From the NCBI GenBank assembly GCA_964490435.1, contig CAZBCF010000052.1:1-8354 (forward strand): a DNA stretch of 8,354 nt. Direction: 5' to 3'. Numbering within the stretch: the first letter of the stretch is position 1; each line of letters starts with the position of its first letter. Source of the DNA: IMCC26077 sp964490435 (GTDB lineage: Bacteria; Actinomycetota; Actinomycetes; Nanopelagicales; Nanopelagicaceae). The notes under the pieces were generated by a model that saw only the letters and a program-made list of their open reading frames with translations, was not told the origin of the DNA and did not search any database. A program made the position numbers and the translations under genes. Below, piece by piece: positions 1-5,151 of the stretch.

Positions 1-8
1 CCCCGCCG

Positions 9-81
9 AGCCCCCCAACGGAATCGAACCGTTGACCTTTTCCTTACCATGGAAATGCTCTACCTACTGAGCTAGGGGGGC
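9..81 (-). tRNA. tRNA-Thr, anticodon GGT
   Basis: A complete cloverleaf reads on the minus strand from 81 down to 9. The acceptor stem has seven perfect pairs (GCCCCCC with GGGGGGC), followed by TA, a D stem GCTC/GAGC, an anticodon stem TTTCC/GGAAA with loop ATGGTAA, a five-base variable region AGGTC, and a T stem AACGG/CCGTT with loop TTCGATT. The anticodon is GGT (positions 48-46), so it reads the threonine codons ACC and ACT. The discriminator base is T, and CCA is not encoded (CGG follows), as is common outside the enterics. It lies 24 bases downstream of the phoH stop on the same strand, so it could be cotranscribed with phoH; a weak -10-like TACCCT at 103-98 is an alternative. Confidence 0.97.
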
Positions 82-105
82 AGTACTTAAGGGCTAAAGG
101 GTACC

Positions 106-1431
106 TCAGTTTGCGGCAGGTCGCTCCAACATCTCGGTAACAAGCGCCGCAATAGCCGAGCGCTCACTGCGGACCAGGGTCACGTGGGCGAAGAGTGGAT
201 CTCCCTTTAGCGCTTCGATGACCGCGACCACTCCGTCGTATCGACCAACGCGCAAGTTGTCACGCTGTGCAACATCGTGCGTCAATACAACGCGCGAGCC
301 TTGACCGATTCGAGAGAGCACAGTGAGCAGTACTCCTCGCTCCAATGATTGCGCCTCATCGACTATCACAAAAGAATCGTGGAGCGAGCGGCCGCGGATA
401 TGAGTGAGCGGCAATACTTCGATTAAGCCACGCGCCATGATCTCCTCAATCACATGTTGACTAACTAAAGCGCCCAATGTGTCGAACACCGCTTGTGCCC
501 ACGGTGACATCTTCTCGCCTTCACTTCCAGGTAAATACCCAAGCTCCTGTCCACCCACTGGATAAAGCGGCCGGAAGATCACAATCTTCTTATGCAATCT
601 ACGTTCCATCACCGCTTCGAGGCCTGCACAGATTGCTAGGGCGCTTTTTCCTGTTCCAGCGCGACCACCGAGCGAGACAATGCCGATCTCGTTATCAAGG
701 AGTAGATCTAGGGCAATTCGCTGCTCTGCGCTTCGTCCATGTAACCCAAATGCCTCGCGGTCGCCGCGCACTAGCTTCAATTTATGATCTTGAGTAACGC
801 GGGCTAAAGCGCTGCCCTTATTGGAATGTATAACGACGCCAGTATGTACCGGAAGATCTGCTACTTCATCGCACGCGACACGTTCGTTGTTATAGAGCAT
901 GTCTACAATTTCGGAGGCAAGCGTCAACTCAGTGATACCGGTCCAGCCACTGCTGACCGCTAACTCCGCACGATACTCCTCTGCGATGATTCCCACAGCA
1001 GAGGCTTTGACCCGAAGTGGCAAGTCTTTGGTGACGAGGACGACATCGCGACCATCTCTCTTCAGATTTCTCGCCACCGCAAGCACACGAGAATCATTGG
1101 TCCCATCGCGAAAGAAGCTCGCTGGCAGACCAGTGCTATCACTGTGATTAAGTTCGACAGTTAGCGAGCCACCGCTTTCATTAATCATCATCGGCGCATC
1201 TAGCCGTCCGTGTTCAACCCTTAGTTCATCGAGAATTCGTAGCGCCGCACGAGCGAAATATCCAAGCTCTGGATGGTCACGCTTGCTCTCTAATTCTGAG
1301 ATGACCACGATGGGAAGTACTACTTCATGCTCTTCGAATCTATGAAGTGCGGCAGGATCCGCTAGTAGCACGCTGGTGTCGAGCACATAGGTCTTGCGGG
1401 AATCACGAGTGTCGCCTGACTCGACTGGCAC
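106..1431 (-). CDS. phoH: PhoH2-type protein: PIN-domain RNase fused to PhoH ATPase
   Basis: 441 residues, the usual length for actinobacterial PhoH2. An N-terminal PIN domain (about 13-150) carries the expected acidic residues: D18 in VLDTS, E46 in SELES, D113 in NDSR and D136 in TKDLPL. The C-terminal PhoH ATPase (about 225-435) has Walker A GRAGTGKS at 256-263, Walker B VIVDEAQ at 355-361, and LTHDVAQRD at 383-391, where many stand-alone PhoH proteins have TGD. Family knowledge: PhoH2 proteins are ATP-dependent RNA helicase/RNases acting in the cytoplasm; in mycobacteria they pair with a small antitoxin-like upstream ORF, which I do not see here. The start is a GTG at 1431 without Shine-Dalgarno; a -10-like TAGATT ends seven bases before it, fitting a leaderless mRNA. 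It follows the cis-prenyltransferase gene by 45 bases. The family call is secure; the exact substrate is unknown. Confidence 0.95.
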   Translation of the reverse strand: MPVESGDTRDSRKTYVLDTSVLLADPAALHRFEEHEVVLPIVVISELESKRDHPELGYFARAALRILDELRVEHGRLDAPMMINESGGSLTVELNHSDSTGLPASFFRDGTNDSRVLAVARNLKRDGRDVVLVTKDLPLRVKASAVGIIAEEYRAELAVSSGWTGITELTLASEIVDMLYNNERVACDEVADLPVHTGVVIHSNKGSALARVTQDHKLKLVRGDREAFGLHGRSAEQRIALDLLLDNEIGIVSLGGRAGTGKSALAICAGLEAVMERRLHKKIVIFRPLYPVGGQELGYLPGSEGEKMSPWAQAVFDTLGALVSQHVIEEIMARGLIEVLPLTHIRGRSLHDSFVIVDEAQSLERGVLLTVLSRIGQGSRVVLTHDVAQRDNLRVGRYDGVVAVIEALKGDPLFAHVTLVRSERSAIAALVTEMLERPAAN

Positions 1432-1438
1432 AGGTCGT

Positions 1439-1444
1439 AATCTA
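1439..1444 (-). promoter_or_regulatory. Candidate leaderless -10 box for phoH
   Basis: TAGATT on the minus strand is followed by seven bases (ACGACCT) and then the GTG start of phoH. This puts the expected transcription start on or next to the start codon. The stretch resembles the one before the 49-residue gene at 3437 (TAGATT, seven bases ending ACCT, start codon). No -35 box is evident. Inferred from pattern only. Confidence 0.45.
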
Positions 1445-1476
1445 GAACCGCCTATGCGCTCTCTTGGTGCGACACG

Positions 1477-2253
1477 CTACTTACCGAACCGCCTATTTCG
1501 TTGAGCGTAAGAGCGAAGTGCGCGCAAGAAATCTAGCCGCCTGAAATCTGGCCAGAATGCCTCACAAAAATAGAACTCTGAGTGGGCGCTCTGCCATAAG
1601 AGGAAGCCAGAGAGTCGCTGCTCCCCTGAGGTGCGAATGACAAGATCAGGATCAGGCTGCCCGGCCGTGTACAGATGGCGAGAGATCTCATCAACAGACA
1701 TCTCGTCGATTGCTGACTCGAGATTCGCACCTTTGGCCAAATTCTCTTTGAGTAACTGTCGAACTGCATCGGAAATCTCGCGCCGTCCGCCGTAGCCGAT
1801 TGCGAGATTGACTACGAGCTCCTCTCGATCAGGGCTCGTCGTAACTGCATTATGTAATCGCAGATTAAGCCATTCTGGGAGCACATCAGTTGCACCAACA
1901 ACTTGCAAACGCCATCGTCCAAAAGTCGACAGTGCTTCTACTGTCTCCGCGATGATTTCGAGCAATTGTTGTAACTCTGTCTTCTCTCGAGAGAGATTGT
2001 CAGTAGAGAGCATCCAGAGTGTCACGACTTTCACTCGTGACTCTTCACACCACGACAGGAAATCGATGATCTTACGAGCGCCGGCGCTATGCCCGCTCTT
2101 TGACGAGGCGAGATTTGCTTTCGCCCAACGTCGATTGCCATCAAGAATCACACCAACATGTTTTGGTGTGGATTCATTCTCAAGTTTTCGGAAAAGTCGA
2201 GCCTCATAGAGGGGGTAGATGATGCTCTTTAGAAGCCTTTTAAAGAATCTCAT
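1477..2253 (-). CDS. uppS: cis-prenyltransferase (isoprenyl transferase, UppS / short-chain Z-FPP synthase family)
   Basis: 258 residues, normal for the family. It condenses isopentenyl diphosphate onto an allylic diphosphate with Z geometry, on the path to the polyprenyl phosphate carrier used for cell-wall synthesis. Visible motifs: HVGVILDGNRRWAK at 32-45, with catalytic D38; LSTDNLSR at 82-89; and the substrate-binding DLVIRTSGEQRLS at 203-215 with R207 and R213; then SEFYF at 225-229. The second signature reads RLSGFLLW where RLSNFLLW is usual. The DGNRRWA form (rather than DGNGRWA) is what I recall for the actinobacterial Rv1086-like short-chain (Z-farnesyl diphosphate) enzymes, so the product may be C15 rather than C55; this is inference. 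The first 20 residues are basic and hydrophobic, possibly membrane-associating. ATG directly abuts the TAG of the DUF3817 gene (TAGATG) and lacks a Shine-Dalgarno, suggesting translational coupling. Confidence 0.93.
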   Translation of the reverse strand: MRFFKRLLKSIIYPLYEARLFRKLENESTPKHVGVILDGNRRWAKANLASSKSGHSAGARKIIDFLSWCEESRVKVVTLWMLSTDNLSREKTELQQLLEIIAETVEALSTFGRWRLQVVGATDVLPEWLNLRLHNAVTTSPDREELVVNLAIGYGGRREISDAVRQLLKENLAKGANLESAIDEMSVDEISRHLYTAGQPDPDLVIRTSGEQRLSGFLLWQSAHSEFYFCEAFWPDFRRLDFLRALRSYAQRNRRFGK

Positions 2254-2589
2254 CTAATGTTCTGGGTTCTGGGTGCTTTTCTGAACGAGCCTTTGGGCTC
2301 TTTTCTCAGTTATGAACGAGGCCACTGGCAAAGTTCCCGCCAGAACAAATTTGAGTATCCGTAACGGCCGCCAGTTCGCTTTGATTGCTAAGTGCACCGT
2401 GGCCAGCACATAGATGGCATATATGTACCCATGGACGATTGGAATCCAGAGGACTTTTTCCTCAACCTGCGGAAGATCGAGTAAATACTTAATGGGCAGT
2501 TCGACAAACCAGAGCAATAACGACATGACTCCTGCAGCAAAACACATGATTCGATACCGAACTAGAACTGGGCCGGGCACTGAGTTCAT
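2254..2589 (-). CDS. DUF3817-family integral membrane protein
   Basis: 111 residues with three hydrophobic segments at about 11-34, 46-68 and 74-93, consistent with a small three-span inner-membrane protein. The pattern IPIVHGYIYAIYVL (49-62) and the ending ASFITEKRAQR (90-100) match what I know of the actinobacterial DUF3817 family, whose function is not established. The C-terminus is short, polar and basic. The ATG lies nine bases after the TAG of the SURF1 gene and its own TAG touches the ATG of the cis-prenyltransferase, so it sits tightly inside an operon. The sequence before the ATG (TAGTAT then GGGAAT) could be either a weak ribosome site (GGGA) or a leaderless -10 box. Context with SURF1 might suggest a membrane or respiratory role, but nothing in the sequence fixes this. 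Confidence 0.85.
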   Translation of the reverse strand: MNSVPGPVLVRYRIMCFAAGVMSLLLWFVELPIKYLLDLPQVEEKVLWIPIVHGYIYAIYVLATVHLAIKANWRPLRILKFVLAGTLPVASFITEKRAQRLVQKSTQNPEH

Positions 2590-2595
2590 ATTCCC

Positions 2596-2601
2596 ATACT
2601 A
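2596..2601 (-). promoter_or_regulatory. Possible internal -10 box before the DUF3817 gene
   Basis: TAGTAT on the minus strand, overlapping the SURF1 stop codon, is followed by exactly six bases (GGGAAT) and the ATG of the DUF3817 gene. That is the canonical distance for a transcript that begins at the start codon. It might give DUF3817 and the cis-prenyltransferase their own expression apart from SURF1. No -35 box is seen, and the six-base pattern is short, so chance is possible. Confidence 0.3.
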
Positions 2602-3282
2602 TCTTTTGGAACGGATGAATGGCGCTGCTAGGGCCAGAATCGCAAAGAGCCACCACACCACGACATAGGAGATATGTTGCCAGTAAAAGCCCGCAACTTT
2701 AACCTGAGGAATGGGTGAAGGCACTTTTTGCAGCCCGCTGTCAGGATTCTCAGACTGTGCAATGACATAACCATCAAAGAAATCCGAACCAAAATCCGAT
2801 AGCAAGAGCGCTGAATCTATCCGAGATAAATATCCGGGCTTCACTTCGCCAAACTTGTTATTGATCTGACTTGGTAGCAAACGGCCAACAATTTCTATTG
2901 TTACTTTGTTCTTGGTTTTATTGGACACAATTGAACTAGACGGTGATATGCCACGGACAACTGCAATCTTTCCAGAACCATCTACTTGCACGATACCTAC
3001 CACCCAAGTGTGCACTGCGCCATTTGCATCTTCTTGATTTGGCGCCTTTAGATTATCGATGAGTTGTCCGCGGAACTTCACAGTCCGATTGAGCGCTTGC
3101 GAACCAAGTGAGTTGTTTGGTTGAGCGACAGACAGGAGCGAGACGGTTGCTCGTTCTGCTTGGGGTTTAGCAAGCTCTTGCATCAACCTTGCTCGGTCTA
3201 ATTGCCACACACCAAGTCTGAAAAAGATAGTCGCAAAGAAGAGTCCCAGAAGGATGAGTCCGATTTTCTGACGGTTGATCAC
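2599..3282 (-). CDS. SURF1-family cytochrome oxidase assembly protein
   Basis: 227 residues with the SURF1 layout: a membrane span near the N-terminus (about 6-24), an extracytoplasmic domain of about 175 residues, and a second span at about 203-222 just before the basic end IRSKR. Family hallmarks are RLGVWQLDRAR (22-32, matching the GxWQLxR signature), VVRG at 108-111 and the HISYVVVWWLFA segment (203-214), which matches the HxxYxxxWF-type C-terminal signature. SURF1 proteins assist insertion of haem a and assembly of aa3-type cytochrome c oxidase. No oxidase genes lie in this window. Translation starts at a GTG, five bases after the TAA of the 49-residue gene; the nearest purine-rich run (GAGGAAGA, about 3295-3302) is rather far upstream, so coupling is likely. 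It is a little shorter than many actinobacterial SURF1 proteins, with a compact middle domain. Confidence 0.88.
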   Translation of the reverse strand: MINRQKIGLILLGLFFATIFFRLGVWQLDRARLMQELAKPQAERATVSLLSVAQPNNSLGSQALNRTVKFRGQLIDNLKAPNQEDANGAVHTWVVGIVQVDGSGKIAVVRGISPSSSIVSNKTKNKVTIEIVGRLLPSQINNKFGEVKPGYLSRIDSALLLSDFGSDFFDGYVIAQSENPDSGLQKVPSPIPQVKVAGFYWQHISYVVVWWLFAILALAAPFIRSKR

Positions 3283-3287
3283 AAGCG

Positions 3288-3437
3288 TTAGTTATCTTCC
3301 TCACGCTTACGTTCGAGGTTCTGAATTCTCTTGTAACCACTGCGAATGACCAGGGCAACTGCGATAAATAGGCAGAGCACCACGATTGAACCTGCAGTAC
3401 CAGGATTTACAATTGAGGGATCAGGAGTTGCTGCCAT
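3288..3437 (-). CDS. Small single-span membrane protein (49 residues)
   Basis: The frame stays open far upstream, but the longer version would run inside the opposing DUF4307 gene, so I take the ATG at 3437. The result is a tidy small protein: a 14-residue Pro/Ser-containing N-terminus (MAATPDPSIVNPG), one strongly hydrophobic span at about 15-33, and a highly charged tail rich in K, R, E and D (about 36-49). It is the first gene of the minus-strand operon, five bases before SURF1. A -10-like TAGATT ends seven bases before the ATG, fitting a leaderless start. I recall similar tiny Pro-then-TM-then-charged proteins in other actinobacteria, but I cannot name a family or function. A role beside SURF1 at the membrane is only a guess. 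Confidence 0.68.
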   Translation of the reverse strand: MAATPDPSIVNPGTAGSIVVLCLFIAVALVIRSGYKRIQNLERKREEDN

Positions 3438-3440
3438 AGG

Positions 3441-3450
3441 TAATAATCTA
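3441..3450. promoter_or_regulatory. Candidate divergent promoter box shared by the 49-aa gene and DUF4307
   Basis: Only 16 bases (3438-3453) separate two divergent start codons. They contain TAATAATCTA. On the minus strand TAGATT (3450-3445) is followed by seven bases and ATG. On the plus strand TAATAA (3441-3446) is followed by seven bases and ATG. Both fit leaderless transcription from overlapping -10 boxes. Clear -35 boxes are absent on both sides. Inferred from spacing and pattern. Confidence 0.5.
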
Positions 3451-3453
3451 CCC

Positions 3454-3816
3454 ATGGCAACCGCAAAAGGGCGAGTTAAAACCGCGATTCTCACCGCGCT
3501 CTTCATCACCTTCACTACAGTGGTGAGCATCGCCGGCTTACGATATGCCAATCCAGAAATTCGCTCAGACCTAGTCGCATTCACCATCGATTCAGAGAAC
3601 CAAACAACGATTCGTTTCATCGTCACACGTAAGAATCCTGCCAACCCGATCACCTGCCGGGTCATCGCACGAGATATCACGACTGCTATCGTCGGAGATC
3701 GTTACGTAGAAATCGGCGCGACTGCTCAGAAATCCATCGAGCAAAAAGAGGTTATCCCAACCCGTTCGCGGGCGGTTACCGCTGCTGTCGTGCGCTGCCT
3801 ACCCAAAGACAGGTAA
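3454..3816 (+). CDS. DUF4307-family membrane-anchored protein
   Basis: 120 residues. A basic start (MATAKGRVK) leads into one membrane span (about 10-29), followed by a beta-rich domain of about 90 residues that should lie outside the cytoplasm. The segment VAFTIDSENQTTIRFIVTRKNP (41-62) and the conserved CRVIARD with a cysteine (68-74), plus a second cysteine near the end (VVRCLP, 113-118), resemble the actinobacterial DUF4307 family, which has no established function. DUF4307 genes are commonly found just before greA in this phylum, as here (13-base gap). In many relatives the mycothiol-conjugate amidase gene mca is also nearby; it is not in this window. The frame is open further upstream, but the ATG at 3454 is chosen because the protein then begins normally for the family and does not overlap the opposing small gene. 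Confidence 0.85.
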   Translation: MATAKGRVKTAILTALFITFTTVVSIAGLRYANPEIRSDLVAFTIDSENQTTIRFIVTRKNPANPITCRVIARDITTAIVGDRYVEIGATAQKSIEQKEVIPTRSRAVTAAVVRCLPKDR

Positions 3817-3829
3817 ACTCACTCCTCTT

Positions 3830-4312
3830 ATGAGTACCTCCAAGACGTGGCTGACCCAAGAGGCATACGACCGCCTCAAGAGTGAACTCGCGCATATCTC
3901 TACTAAGGGACGCGAGGAGATAGTCGCTCGAATTGCGGCCGCTCGTGAAGAGGGCGATCTCAAAGAAAACGGTGGTTATCACGCCGCTCGTGAGGAGCAG
4001 GGAAAGCTAGAGGCACGAATCCGACAACTCACGGCCATGCTTGAGAACGCAGAGGTCGGAGTTGCACCTGCGGGTGATGATGAGATTGTTGCGCTCGGTT
4101 CGATGGTTACCGTCGAAATGAGGGGCGAGAAAATCGAGTTTCTTCTTGGCTCACGAGAGATTGCTGCGGCAGATACCAAAGTCTTCAGTGAGAAGTCGCC
4201 GCTGGGCGCCGCAGTGCTCGGCCAGAAGATAGGTGCAAGCGTCGAATACCTATTGCCTAACGGCAAGAGCAATACAGTAAAGATTCTCGCAGTCAGTCCA
4301 TATCTAGGCTAA
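3830..4312 (+). CDS. greA: Transcription elongation factor GreA
   Basis: 160 residues, typical length. GreA enters the RNA polymerase secondary channel and stimulates cleavage of the backtracked transcript. The N-terminal coiled-coil (about 8-77) carries the tip motif EGDLKENGGYHAAREEQGK at 41-59; D43 and E46 correspond to the acidic pair that coordinates the catalytic magnesium. The C-terminal FKBP-like domain (about 84-158) ends with SPLGAAVLGQKIGASVEY (123-140), the expected signature, and VSPYLG. The tip reads ENGGY where enterics have ENAEY, a common actinobacterial form. There is no Shine-Dalgarno before the ATG (ACTCACTCCTCTT); translation may depend on coupling with DUF4307 or on a leaderless or near-leaderless mRNA. 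A TAAACT at 3814-3819, overlapping the DUF4307 stop, is a possible but poorly spaced -10 box. Confidence 0.97.
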   Translation: MSTSKTWLTQEAYDRLKSELAHISTKGREEIVARIAAAREEGDLKENGGYHAAREEQGKLEARIRQLTAMLENAEVGVAPAGDDEIVALGSMVTVEMRGEKIEFLLGSREIAAADTKVFSEKSPLGAAVLGQKIGASVEYLLPNGKSNTVKILAVSPYLG

Positions 4313-4373
4313 GTAATTTTCTTAACCAAGATTAAAAGAACTACGCCTACACTCGTGTTTTCAAGAAATTACT
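4312..4373. repeat. AT-rich inverted repeat between convergent greA and ABC permease genes
   Basis: AGTAATTTTCTT at 4312-4323 is mirrored by AAGAAATTACT at 4363-4373, perfect apart from one extra T, with a 39-base loop. The arms overlap both convergent stop codons. It may serve as a weak two-way transcription end, but the stem has little GC and no typical intrinsic-terminator form, so the role is uncertain. Confidence 0.35.
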
Positions 4374-5151
4374 TTGGCGCCACATTCTTGTATTTACGTA
4401 CGCTCATCGGAATGAAAATCACCATCAATAACGCGATATAGATTAGCGACATTACTAACGGATGTTGAGATGGGAACGAGTTAGCAGTTGCGCCAAACAT
4501 CGGCTCTAGTCCGAAGAGATCGCGTACTCCGGCTACCATCGTCGACACTGGGTTCCACTCGGCAACATATTGCAGCGGTCTGGGCATTCCCGTTGTGGGT
4601 GCGAATGCGTTACTCAAGAAGGTCATCGGAAAGACAAAGAGGAAGACAACGCTGTTTGCCACGCGACTATCTCGGACCGAAAGTCCGACGAGTACGCCCA
4701 TCCACGACATTGCATAACCAAAAATCAACAACAACAAGAAGCCAGCAAGTATCTCGATCGTGCTGGCACTTGGTCGCCAACCCACAAGAACTCCAGTTAG
4801 AGCCATGACGAGTAGCACTACCACGTTCAAAGTGGCATCTCCGAGAGTCCGGCCGACTACTACCGCTGAACGAGCGATGGGAAGTGAACGGAACCGGTCG
4901 ATCAATCCTTTTTGCATATCTTCCGCTAAGCCGAGTGCGGTGCCTGCAACCGTGAAGGCGACGGTCTGCACGAAGATTCCAGGCATTAACAGCTGCACAT
5001 AATCGACCCCTGGCGTGTTGATTGCCCCACCGAAAACGTAGCGAAAGAGCAAGACGAACATCACTGGTTGGATGGTAGAAAAGATGAATACTTCAGGGAC
5101 TCGGAAGAGCTGAAGCAACTGACGTTTAGTGATGACTAGAGCGTCTTTCAT
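4369..5151 (-). CDS. ABC-2 type exporter permease, DrrB-like
   Basis: 260 residues with six hydrophobic segments at about 21-40, 54-76, 105-125, 133-155, 166-184 and 230-250, the normal ABC-2 permease topology. The cytoplasmic-loop stretch MQKGLIDRFRSLPIARSA (79-96) and the WNPVSTMVAGVRDLFG region (199-214) are characteristic of the daunorubicin-resistance DrrB group. It would form the membrane channel for the ATPase encoded just upstream, exporting a drug, lipid or other hydrophobic compound; the substrate cannot be read from sequence. The ATG overlaps the ATPase stop by four bases (ATGA), and a GAGG Shine-Dalgarno lies six bases before it inside the ATPase gene, so the two subunits are translationally coupled. 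The gene converges on greA with 56 bases between stops. Confidence 0.93.
   Translation of the reverse strand: MKDALVITKRQLLQLFRVPEVFIFSTIQPVMFVLLFRYVFGGAINTPGVDYVQLLMPGIFVQTVAFTVAGTALGLAEDMQKGLIDRFRSLPIARSAVVVGRTLGDATLNVVVLLVMALTGVLVGWRPSASTIEILAGFLLLLIFGYAMSWMGVLVGLSVRDSRVANSVVFLFVFPMTFLSNAFAPTTGMPRPLQYVAEWNPVSTMVAGVRDLFGLEPMFGATANSFPSQHPLVMSLIYIALLMVIFIPMSVRKYKNVAPK

Noticed and set aside
1..81. tRNA-Thr as an integration site for a mobile element
   Set aside because: No integrase, no second copy of the tRNA 3' end and no foreign-looking genes are visible; the left flank is only eight bases long, so the other side cannot be judged.
1808..2209. 133-codon plus-strand open frame opposite the prenyltransferase
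   Set aside because: It is rich in Ser/Thr/Arg, resembles no family, and lies antisense to a well-conserved gene.
2260..2273. Tandem TTCTGGG repeat at the end of the DUF3817 gene
   Set aside because: Only two 7-base copies within coding sequence; likely chance.
3438..3680. N-terminal extension of the 49-residue protein to 130 residues on the minus strand
   Set aside because: The extension runs antisense through most of the DUF4307 gene and has no domain logic, while the ATG at 3437 gives a coherent small membrane protein with a promoter-like box at the right distance.
3979..4272. 97-codon open frame antisense to greA
   Set aside because: It lies wholly within greA on the other strand, has low-complexity composition and no start signal; it is a coding shadow.
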